Assembly: GCF_900105455.1 (NCBI RefSeq)
Contig: NZ_FNSF01000008.1
Location: 62,001-126,000 of the forward strand
DNA: 64,000 bases
Reading direction: 5' to 3'
Source of the DNA: Tenacibaculum sp. MAR_2009_124
GTDB lineage: Bacteria; Bacteroidota; Bacteroidia; Flavobacteriales; Flavobacteriaceae
Within the stretch, counting starts at the first letter, position 1, and every line of letters begins with the position of its first letter. Below, one piece after another: positions 8,668-15,280 of the stretch. Position numbers and translations under genes: made by a program. Below the pieces are notes generated by a model. That model searched no databases, had not been told where the DNA came from, and saw only the letters and a program-made list of their open reading frames with translations.

Positions 8668-9915
8668 TTATTTAATAAAACCAACTCCTGCGGTGTTATT
8701 GGTTTTAGGGTTTACCAAAATAAATGCTCCATTAGCCTTGTTCTTTTTATAATTATCAACAAATAATGGTTTACTTACCTTTAATGAAACTTCTCCTATT
8801 TCGTTTAATGTTAATTTATCCGAAGATTCTTTTTTACCAGAAAAATCCGTTTCAATCGTTGAAGAAATATTCATTATTTTAACCTGAGCATCATTTACAC
8901 CATGCTTTATATAATACTTATCAGACGCTTGTAAAGGTGTTTTATCCATCCAACAAATAGTAGCCTCCAATTGCTTTACTACTTCAGGTTCTTCTCCAGC
9001 CTTTACAATCATATCTCCTCTACTGATGTTTACATCATCTTCTAAAGTAATACTCACTGAACTTCCTCTTTTAGCTACTTCATACTCCTTATCAAAAAAG
9101 TGAATACTTTTTACTTTAGATTTTGTTGTTGATGGTAAAATAGTTACTTCATCACCTACTGCTAAATCCCCTCCGTATAATTTCCCTGCATATCCTCTAA
9201 AATCGTGATACTCTTCAGTTTTAGGTCTGATTACATTCTGTACTGGAAATCTCACTTGCGAAGCTTCTTGAATATCTTCAGAATTTAAACTTTCAAGATG
9301 ATCTAATAAGCTTTGTCCGTTATACCACTTAATTCTATCTGATTTAGTGACAACATTATCACCTTGTAATGCTGAAATAGGTATAAATGTTATATTTTGA
9401 TTTTGATATTCGCTTTTACTCGCTAAATATTCAATTTCTCCTTTAATTTGATTAAATTTTTCTTCTGAAAAATCTACTAAATCCATCTTATTGACAGCAA
9501 CAACAACATCTTTTACTTTTAATAAATTATTAATAAAAAAGTGTCGGTATGTTTGCTCAACTACTCCGTTTCTTGCATCTACTAGAATAATAGAAGCTTG
9601 TGAATTAGACGCTCCAGTCACCATGTTTCGAGTATATTCTATATGCCCAGGAGTATCGGCAATAATAAAACTCGTTTTTGGTGTAGAAAAATAGATATGA
9701 GCTACATCAATGGTAATTCCTTGTTCACGCTCTGCTACTAGTCCATCTGTTGCTAATGAAAAGTCTAAATAATCAAATCCTCTTTGTCTACTTTTTTCTT
9801 CAATAGCTTCTAATTTATCGTCTGTTAATGATTTTGTATCGTATAAAATTCGTCCTATCAACGTACTCTTTCCGTCATCTACACTTCCCGCTGTTGCTAT
9901 TTTTAATACATTCAT
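8668..9915 (-). CDS. cysN: Sulfate adenylyltransferase subunit 1 (GTPase)
   Basis: The regulatory GTPase of ATP sulfurylase, whose GTP hydrolysis drives APS formation. It is EF-Tu-like: P-loop GSVDDGKST at residues 10-18, the switch II DTPGH, and the NKMD guanine motif, followed by two beta-barrel domains. At 415 residues it ends after the EF-Tu-like barrels; no APS kinase (CysC) is fused to its C-terminus, unlike many CysNC proteins. It is encoded 36 bases after cysD and pairs with it in a heterodimer. Confidence 0.95.
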   Translation of the reverse strand: MNVLKIATAGSVDDGKSTLIGRILYDTKSLTDDKLEAIEEKSRQRGFDYLDFSLATDGLVAEREQGITIDVAHIYFSTPKTSFIIADTPGHIEYTRNMVTGASNSQASIILVDARNGVVEQTYRHFFINNLLKVKDVVVAVNKMDLVDFSEEKFNQIKGEIEYLASKSEYQNQNITFIPISALQGDNVVTKSDRIKWYNGQSLLDHLESLNSEDIQEASQVRFPVQNVIRPKTEEYHDFRGYAGKLYGGDLAVGDEVTILPSTTKSKVKSIHFFDKEYEVAKRGSSVSITLEDDVNISRGDMIVKAGEEPEVVKQLEATICWMDKTPLQASDKYYIKHGVNDAQVKIMNISSTIETDFSGKKESSDKLTLNEIGEVSLKVSKPLFVDNYKKNKANGAFILVNPKTNNTAGVGFIK

Positions 9916-9951
9916 CGCTTTTGTTTTTGTTTGTTTAGGTTACGTTAATTT

Positions 9952-10857
9952 TTAGAAATATCCTTGTTGCTTTCTTTTCTCCATTGCTGCTTCAGATCGC
10001 TTATCATCAATCCTAGCTCCTCTTTCTGATATTGTTGATACTCTTATTTCTCCTACAATAGTATCAATATCGGCTGCACTTGACAATACTGCTGCTGTAC
10101 AACTCATGTCACCAACCGTTCTAAAACGTACCATTCTTTCTTCTACTTTTTCGTCTTCTTCTCTGTAAACTACCTCATCATTTGCTGACCAAATAAGTCC
10201 ATCTCTAACGAAGGTTTCTCTTTTGTGCGCGAAGTATATTGATGGTATTTCAATACCTTCTTTTTGTATATATGACCAAACATCTAATTCTGTCCAATTT
10301 GATATAGGAAAAACTCTAACGTTTTGACCTAAATCAATACGCCCATTTAACATATCAAATAACTCAGGGCGCTGGTTTTTCTCATCCCATTGACCGAAAT
10401 CATCTCTTACAGAAAAAATACGTTCTTTGGCTCTAGCTTTTTCCTCGTCTCTACGTGCACCTCCTATACAAGCGTCAAATCCAAATTCATCAATCGCATC
10501 TAGCAATGTTTCAGTTTGCAACATATTTCTACTTGCATACTTTCCTGTTTCTTCTTTAACCTTTCCTGAATCAATATTATCCTGAACATTTCTTACTATT
10601 AATTCCACTCCAAGTTCTTCAACCAAACGATCTCTAAACTCAATAGTTTCAGGAAAATTATGTCCTGTGTCAATATGCATTAGTGGAAAAGGAATTTTAC
10701 CTGGGTAAAATGCTTTTTGAGCCAATCTCACCAATGTTATGCTATCTTTACCTCCTGAAAACAATAACACTGGTTTCTCGAATTGAGCAACTACTTCTCT
10801 GAAAATATATATGGCCTCGCTTTCTAAGGCTCCTACTCTAATTTCTTTCGTATTCAT
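9952..10857 (-). CDS. cysD: Sulfate adenylyltransferase subunit 2
   Basis: The catalytic subunit of ATP sulfurylase, which joins sulfate to ATP to give APS and pyrophosphate. It is an adenine-nucleotide alpha hydrolase with the PP-loop LLFSGGKDSITL near residues 32-42. The C-terminal GARIDDKRSEAAMEKRKQQGYF is the typical CysD ending, so the 301-residue protein is complete. It follows cysH by 12 bases and precedes cysN by 36 bases. Confidence 0.96.
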   Translation of the reverse strand: MNTKEIRVGALESEAIYIFREVVAQFEKPVLLFSGGKDSITLVRLAQKAFYPGKIPFPLMHIDTGHNFPETIEFRDRLVEELGVELIVRNVQDNIDSGKVKEETGKYASRNMLQTETLLDAIDEFGFDACIGGARRDEEKARAKERIFSVRDDFGQWDEKNQRPELFDMLNGRIDLGQNVRVFPISNWTELDVWSYIQKEGIEIPSIYFAHKRETFVRDGLIWSANDEVVYREEDEKVEERMVRFRTVGDMSCTAAVLSSAADIDTIVGEIRVSTISERGARIDDKRSEAAMEKRKQQGYF

Positions 10858-10869
10858 CTTCCTATTTTT

Positions 10870-11493
10870 TTAAATATGCAAACCGCACTCTCTGTTACTT
10901 TCTACTTTTGTTGGATCGAAATATTTGAATTCGTTCGGAACATCAAACTCTTCTAAATATGTATCTAATTCTTTATCTGTATAATGATAAAAAGGACTTA
11001 CCTTAATTATTCCATCCTTACTTAAGGATACTACTTCGATGCTATCTCTAAAAGCAGTTTGTCCTTTTCTTAAGTTTGTAAACCAAACATCAGGCTTATG
11101 TTCTCTCATAGCCCTTTTAAATGGCTCTAATTTTACTTGCTCAGTAAAAATTGCATGATTTGGATCATCAACTGTTGGTAATCCCAAGGTTACATTTCTG
11201 TGAGCTACTGTTTGTTTTGGAACATACAATTGAACATTTAGCTGTAACTTGTGTATAAGCTCTTCAGCATGTTTATATGTTTGAGGTGTATTATACCCCG
11301 TATCGCACCATATAACTTCAATTTCATTATTTAATGAAGTTACTAAATGAAGAATAGAACCTTCATAAGGTCTAAAGTTTGTAGTAATTACAGGTTTTAA
11401 AGCCACCTCTAAAGCCCATTGCACAATTTCTTTAGGTGTTTTGTCTTTTAATTGTTCGTTTACTACTTTTAAATCAATCATTTCTAAACTCAT
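10870..11493 (-). CDS. cysH: Phosphoadenylyl-sulfate (PAPS/APS) reductase
   Basis: Reduces activated sulfate to sulfite with a thiol donor. The 207-residue PP-loop protein ends in RECGLHI, which holds the catalytic cysteine of the reductase family. The only other cysteine is in WCDTGYNT; the CC...CxxC set that binds a 4Fe-4S cluster in bacterial APS reductases is missing. By the usual rule this points to a PAPS reductase or a cluster-free APS reductase. No APS kinase gene is seen nearby, which leaves the substrate open. The start overlaps the upstream DUF2061 gene by four bases (ATGA type), so the two are translationally coupled. Confidence 0.92.
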   Translation of the reverse strand: MSLEMIDLKVVNEQLKDKTPKEIVQWALEVALKPVITTNFRPYEGSILHLVTSLNNEIEVIWCDTGYNTPQTYKHAEELIHKLQLNVQLYVPKQTVAHRNVTLGLPTVDDPNHAIFTEQVKLEPFKRAMREHKPDVWFTNLRKGQTAFRDSIEVVSLSKDGIIKVSPFYHYTDKELDTYLEEFDVPNEFKYFDPTKVESNRECGLHI

Positions 11494-11744
11494 TTTTTAC
11501 CCCATTTTATACTATTCCAAACTCTTTCGTGAAAAAAATATAAGAGCATTTTCGTTACTAATTCTATTCCTCCAATAGATAAGGCCGTTTTTACTTGTCC
11601 TGTAATAATCCAAGAAATTAGAATGGTGTCAAGAGTTCCAACGGCTCTCCAACTAATTGATTTAACAACACTTCTAATTGGCTTCTCGGATTCCTTATCT
11701 ACGTCGTAATTTGTTTTATTTTCTAATACTTGTTCTACAATCAT
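11490..11744 (-). CDS. DUF2061 small membrane protein
   Basis: An 84-residue protein that opens the cysteine operon. The segment RSVVKSISWRAVGTLDT, followed by a membrane span (ILISWIITGQV), and LVTKMLLYFFHERVWNSIKWG match the DUF2061 family (PF09834), a two-span inner-membrane protein. Its function is unknown. Its stop overlaps the cysH start by four bases, which ties it firmly to sulfate reduction here. It is too small to be a sulfate permease on its own; a helper role in uptake or in membrane attachment of the pathway is only a guess. Confidence 0.85.
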   Translation of the reverse strand: MIVEQVLENKTNYDVDKESEKPIRSVVKSISWRAVGTLDTILISWIITGQVKTALSIGGIELVTKMLLYFFHERVWNSIKWGKK

Positions 11745-11782
11745 TTTTAAAAATACCTTTTACCCTATCGGATTAGTAGGTT

Positions 11783-11810
11783 TTAGAGTTGACAAATATA
11801 CAGACTCTAA
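11783..11810 (-). promoter_or_regulatory. Promoter of the cysteine operon under an inverted-repeat operator
   Basis: On the minus strand TATATTTG (11793-11800) matches the Bacteroidota -7 consensus TAnnTTTG, about 49 bases before the DUF2061 start. It is framed by a perfect 7-base inverted repeat, TTAGAGT (11783-11789) and ACTCTAA (11804-11810), with 14 bases between the arms. No strong -33 TTTG is seen. A dimeric repressor bound here would cover the -7 element; the Rrf2 protein encoded next door is the obvious candidate. Confidence 0.55.
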
Positions 11811-11865
11811 TTTAATATGAAAGAAAAAATTAAAAAATTAACAATTCGATAAGATTTAAGTAGAA

Positions 11866-12273
11866 CTATACGAGGTCAGCTAAAGTTGTATTTCGTAGAA
11901 CATTCAAAGTGTTATCTCTCACTTGAATCATCAACTTATGTACCGAACAGGCATCCTCATCAGGGCAATCATCACACTTTTCGTAAAAGTTTAAACTAAC
12001 ACATGGAACCATGGCAATTGGACCTTCTAAGGTTCGAATAACTTCCGTCATTTTAATATCTTCAGCCTCTTTTAACAAATAGTATCCTCCGCCTTTTCCT
12101 TTTTTCGCTCCTAAAACTCCTGCTTTTCGCAATGTAAGTAATATACTTTCTAAAAACTTATGTGAAATATTTTCACGCTCCGATATCGTAGCTATTTGCA
12201 CTTTAATTCCTTTTTCTTGTCGAGCAATAAAGGTAAGTGCCTTAATTCCGTATTTAGTTTTCTTTGAAAGCAT
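11866..12273 (-). CDS. Rrf2 family transcriptional regulator
   Basis: A 135-residue winged-helix regulator that starts MLSKKTKYGIKAL, as usual in the family. The helix-turn-helix is at about 25-66, with the wing KKGKGGGYYL. Four cysteines, C91, C100, C103 and C109, lie in the loop where IscR, NsrR and RirA bind an iron-sulfur cluster, but the spacing (C-x8-C-x2-C-x5-C) differs from the C-x5-C-x5-C of IscR. It lies on the same strand, 121 bases upstream of the sulfate reduction operon, and is the likely sensor of sulfur or Fe-S status (compare CymR of Firmicutes, which is also Rrf2). This role is inferred. Confidence 0.88.
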   Translation of the reverse strand: MLSKKTKYGIKALTFIARQEKGIKVQIATISERENISHKFLESILLTLRKAGVLGAKKGKGGGYYLLKEAEDIKMTEVIRTLEGPIAMVPCVSLNFYEKCDDCPDEDACSVHKLMIQVRDNTLNVLRNTTLADLV

Positions 12274-12277
12274 GCTA

Positions 12278-12311
12278 CAAATATAGAGCTTTTACTCTTT
12301 CCTCTAATTTA
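12278..12311 (-). promoter_or_regulatory. Promoter of the Rrf2 gene with operator-like half-sites
   Basis: TATATTTG on the minus strand (12278-12285) lies only four bases before the ATG, so the transcript should have almost no leader. Upstream are TAGAG (12284-12288) and CTCTAATTTA (12302-12311). The same CTCTAATTTA occurs at 11805-11814 in the cysteine operon promoter, which suggests both are bound by the same regulator. The spacing differs between the two sites. Confidence 0.4.
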
Positions 12312-12477
12312 GATGTTTTTATTTCTATAAAAAAAGCGTCGGTGGTACATATTTCATAGCGAATATTACATACTTATTCTAAAAAATAGAAATGCATAAA
12401 TTCTATTACTTATTTAGTAAATCAGCAATTCCATCATTTCGGTAATGTTTTGCAGTGAATTTATAATCTATAAAAAT

Positions 12478-12506
12478 TTAATGGCACCAAAGAATAGTGC
12501 CATTAA
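12478..12506 (-). terminator. Intrinsic terminator after the azoreductase gene
   Basis: Inverted repeat TTAATGGCAC (12478-12487) and GTGCCATTAA (12497-12506) with a 9-base loop, followed on the minus strand by ATTTTTAT. It lies 26 bases after the stop codon of the flavoprotein gene. Confidence 0.55.
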
Positions 12507-12532
12507 TAATGCTTTGACTAGTTATTTAAATA

Positions 12533-13153
12533 CTAAGACTCAAACCAATCAGAAACTGTAGCTTTTAATTCAGCTTTCGCTTGATCCAAAATGGAATCCA
12601 AATGTTCTTTATTCTGATCAACCCCGAAAACAGAGACCTGCTTTGAACGAACTCCCATAAAATCAAAATTCTGTTTCACCGTACAGGAAGCATATTCCTT
12701 GAAATGATTGGAGTTATTATAATCGAAGCCTGCCACAACAACTGATAGTGCTCTTTTATTTTCGCATGTCCCTTTAAAACCCTTTTCTGGAGTAAATGAA
12801 AAAGTCCTATCGCTAACAACTATGGCATCTATCCAGGCCTTTACAGTGGCAGGCATTGTAAAGTTATAAATAGGAAAAGCTAGTACAATATAATCCGCTA
12901 AGAGAAATTCTTCTATTAGTGCATGATGATTCAATAAAACCAGTCTTTCTTCATTAGAAAAAGCTCTCTTTCCCTGATTCCAATCCATCATCAAATTTAG
13001 ATTCTCTTTGAGTAATAAATCTGGAGGGCTTTCAACCAAATCCAAATGTTTAATTTTAGTTTTGCTATTGGCTAAACTTATAAATTCATTTACCAATACT
13101 TTGTTATAAGAACCTATTCTGGGCGCATAACTCACAATTAAAGTTTCTGTCAT
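12533..13153 (-). CDS. FMN-dependent NADH-azoreductase / quinone reductase (flavodoxin fold)
   Basis: A 206-residue flavodoxin-fold oxidoreductase of the AzoR/NQO family. The N-terminal YAPRIGSYNKVL forms the FMN phosphate loop, and FPIYNFTMPATVKAWID is the conserved flavin-binding PxYNFxxPxxLKxWID segment. Such proteins reduce quinones or azo compounds with two electrons from NAD(P)H and protect against electrophiles. It is divergently transcribed from the LysR regulator with 81 bases between them, the usual arrangement for a regulator and its target. Confidence 0.85.
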   Translation of the reverse strand: MTETLIVSYAPRIGSYNKVLVNEFISLANSKTKIKHLDLVESPPDLLLKENLNLMMDWNQGKRAFSNEERLVLLNHHALIEEFLLADYIVLAFPIYNFTMPATVKAWIDAIVVSDRTFSFTPEKGFKGTCENKRALSVVVAGFDYNNSNHFKEYASCTVKQNFDFMGVRSKQVSVFGVDQNKEHLDSILDQAKAELKATVSDWFES

Positions 13154-13170
13154 ATTTTTTAATTTTCACG

Positions 13171-13211
13171 CAAATATAAAAGCAGTAAATTCATAATTTT
13201 AATTATTTTTG
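13171..13211. promoter_or_regulatory. Divergent azoreductase/LysR promoter region
   Basis: On the minus strand TATATTTG (13171-13178) is a -7 element for the azoreductase gene, 17 bases before its ATG; no good -33 is present. On the plus strand TATTTTTG (13204-13211) is a -7 element for the LysR gene. Between them ATAATT-TT-AATTAT (13193-13206) is an inverted repeat that overlaps the LysR -7 and lies about where the missing -33 of the azoreductase promoter would be. This layout fits a LysR site that represses its own gene and activates the target. Confidence 0.45.
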
Positions 13212-13234
13212 TTTATCTATTCATAACAAAAATT

Positions 13235-14122
13235 ATGATTAATTTAGAATGGTTACGAACCTTTGGTGTGATTTATGAATGTCATAATATTACGGAAGCA
13301 TCAAAAAAATTAAACATGACCCAACCTGGCGTCAGCAAACATTTATTGGCCTTAGAGGCTCATATAGGTAAAAAACTTTTTGAAAGGACTACACGAAAGT
13401 TAACAGCAACCGAATATGGCAAGTTTTTATACAACCAAATAAACACCCCTCTTGAACAATTAAAAAAAGTCGAACATTACTCTAATCAACGAGCAAGTAA
13501 AACTCGTCATGCCATTTCAATTGGCTGTACAATAGATTTTTTTGAGAAAGAGTTAGTCCATAAAATATACTCTTTTGACATGTTTATTACAGTACAATTT
13601 GGGACGGAAAAGGAGCTTATTAAAGCGCTAGAATATGACCAAGTACAATTAGTCGTAGGTGTACCCAAGTACAATTCTTATGATCATAAATTTGAATCTA
13701 TTTCTAATGATTCTTTCGAACTTGTTTGCTCAACTAAAACAATTATTCCTGAACAACTAATTGCTAATAGAAAAAAACTGAATCAATGGTTACAAAAGCA
13801 AACTTGGTTTGTTTATGACAATGATCAAAAGGAAATTAAAAGATTTTGGGAACAGCACTTTCATTCAAAACCAAAGATAATTCCACGCTATATACTTCCT
13901 TCATACACCAATATCATTGAGGCCTTAAAAACCAATTTTGGATTCAGTATTATTCCAAAAAAGTTAGGTAAAGAAGCCATTGAGAATAATATGATAAAAA
14001 TCCCTATCAAACTAGAAAAAACTATGCATAGACACTTATTTTATTCGTGTAAGTCTAAAAATATCAATGACAAGGAAGTCAAATATTTCATGAATCGTTT
14101 AAATGATGAATGCCAAATTTAA
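13235..14122 (+). CDS. LysR family transcriptional regulator
   Basis: A 295-residue LysR protein. The N-terminal winged helix is clear (ITEASKKLNMTQPGVSKHLLALEAHIGKKLF), followed by the linker helix and a two-lobed effector domain (substrate-binding type) that starts around residue 90. The effector is unknown; divergence from an azoreductase suggests a quinone or other electrophile. The gene ends in a 173-base gap before the CobW-type gene in which no clear terminator was seen. Confidence 0.9.
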   Translation: MINLEWLRTFGVIYECHNITEASKKLNMTQPGVSKHLLALEAHIGKKLFERTTRKLTATEYGKFLYNQINTPLEQLKKVEHYSNQRASKTRHAISIGCTIDFFEKELVHKIYSFDMFITVQFGTEKELIKALEYDQVQLVVGVPKYNSYDHKFESISNDSFELVCSTKTIIPEQLIANRKKLNQWLQKQTWFVYDNDQKEIKRFWEQHFHSKPKIIPRYILPSYTNIIEALKTNFGFSIIPKKLGKEAIENNMIKIPIKLEKTMHRHLFYSCKSKNINDKEVKYFMNRLNDECQI

Positions 14123-14295
14123 CTTCGAATGAATATCAACTTAAAGGATTTTGTTAAAAATTGTAAAATTGAACGACTACATGACTGATTTGCTTTAGTA
14201 TTGTAGGAATTTTATTTAATCCATAGATTGGAATACGGATTGTTCGTTTTTAGTTAGAACCTAATAATTTATTAAACAAGGCAAACTTATATAGC

Positions 14296-15240
14296 ATGAC
14301 AGAAAAACTTTCGAATAAAGAGGCAATAATTGTAATGGTTGGTTTTTTAGGCGCTGGAAAGACCACCTTATTAAAACACCTCGTTAACAATTATATAAAC
14401 GAAGGATGGAGCCCCTATTTAATTTTGAATGATTATGAGAATGCATATCTTGATACTCAGCAATTCAAAGAAATAATTGACTCTACAAAGATAAAAGCTC
14501 TTAGTGGTAGTTGCATTTGTTGCAGTGGTATTCATGTACTTAGAGACTTTGTTAATAATATTCCTTCAAGAAAAAAAGGCATTACTTTGATTGAAGCAAA
14601 TGGGACTACTGATGCTTGCGCTTTATCAGAATTTTTAGGAGTTGGTATAGATAATCGTTTCCTCCCTCCCGTTCAAATATCTGTTGTGGATGTAAAAAAC
14701 TGGCAAAAGCGGGGAGAAAACAATGAATTGGAAAGAAATCAAATTCAAGTTTCTTCGTTAATTGTTCTTACTCATACAGAACGTGCCTCTATAGAACGAC
14801 AAGAATCAGTAATAAAAGAGGTAAAAAAAATAAATCAACATGCGAAAATCGTTAATATAAATGAGCTAGATATTACAAAATTACCTGAGTTGTTACCAAC
14901 AAACTCTATACCTGAGAAAATGGATCATCATAAAGCGCATTGGGCTTCATGTTCTATAGATTTACCTGAATTACCGAATATCGATTGTATTCAATCAATC
15001 TGTAAAGAAATTCCAGACAGTATTTTACGTGTGAAAGGATGTACACAGATCGATGGAGAAAGTACTTATACTTATTTTGAAAGAACGCCTAGTGGGGAAG
15101 CTTACATTAGACCATTTAATGGTATTCCTCCAATGGGACCAAAACTTTTAACCGTTGGTCTTGGAAGTGAGGTTTCATTACTCAATGATATTGTATCGAA
15201 AAATATTGAAAAGCACAAATACAAAAGCAAGAGTCTTTAA
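14296..15240 (+). CDS. CobW/G3E family GTP-binding metallochaperone-like protein
   Basis: A 314-residue G3E GTPase. The P-loop GFLGAGKTT is at residues 16-24, and the metal-binding motif of the family is present as SGSCICC (CxCC). A CobW C-terminal domain follows from about residue 215. Relatives deliver zinc or cobalt to target enzymes. Where the guanine-specificity motif NKxD is expected the sequence reads LIVLTHTERAS, so the NKxD appears to be lost. No histidine-rich loop is seen. There is no Zur-like box that I could identify upstream, and no metalloprotein partner next to it. Confidence 0.85.
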   Translation: MTEKLSNKEAIIVMVGFLGAGKTTLLKHLVNNYINEGWSPYLILNDYENAYLDTQQFKEIIDSTKIKALSGSCICCSGIHVLRDFVNNIPSRKKGITLIEANGTTDACALSEFLGVGIDNRFLPPVQISVVDVKNWQKRGENNELERNQIQVSSLIVLTHTERASIERQESVIKEVKKINQHAKIVNINELDITKLPELLPTNSIPEKMDHHKAHWASCSIDLPELPNIDCIQSICKEIPDSILRVKGCTQIDGESTYTYFERTPSGEAYIRPFNGIPPMGPKLLTVGLGSEVSLLNDIVSKNIEKHKYKSKSL

Positions 15241-15255
15241 CTATTAAAGACTCTT
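15229..15255. terminator. Hairpin at the end of the CobW-type gene
   Basis: Perfect 12-base inverted repeat, AAGAGTCTTTAA (15229-15240) and TTAAAGACTCTT (15244-15255), with a 3-base loop. The left arm includes the last codons and the TAA stop of the CobW-type gene. It lies between convergent genes and may stop transcription from either side; T runs are weak. Confidence 0.5.
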
Positions 15256-15280
15256 TACTTATACTATATGAAATACCTTT

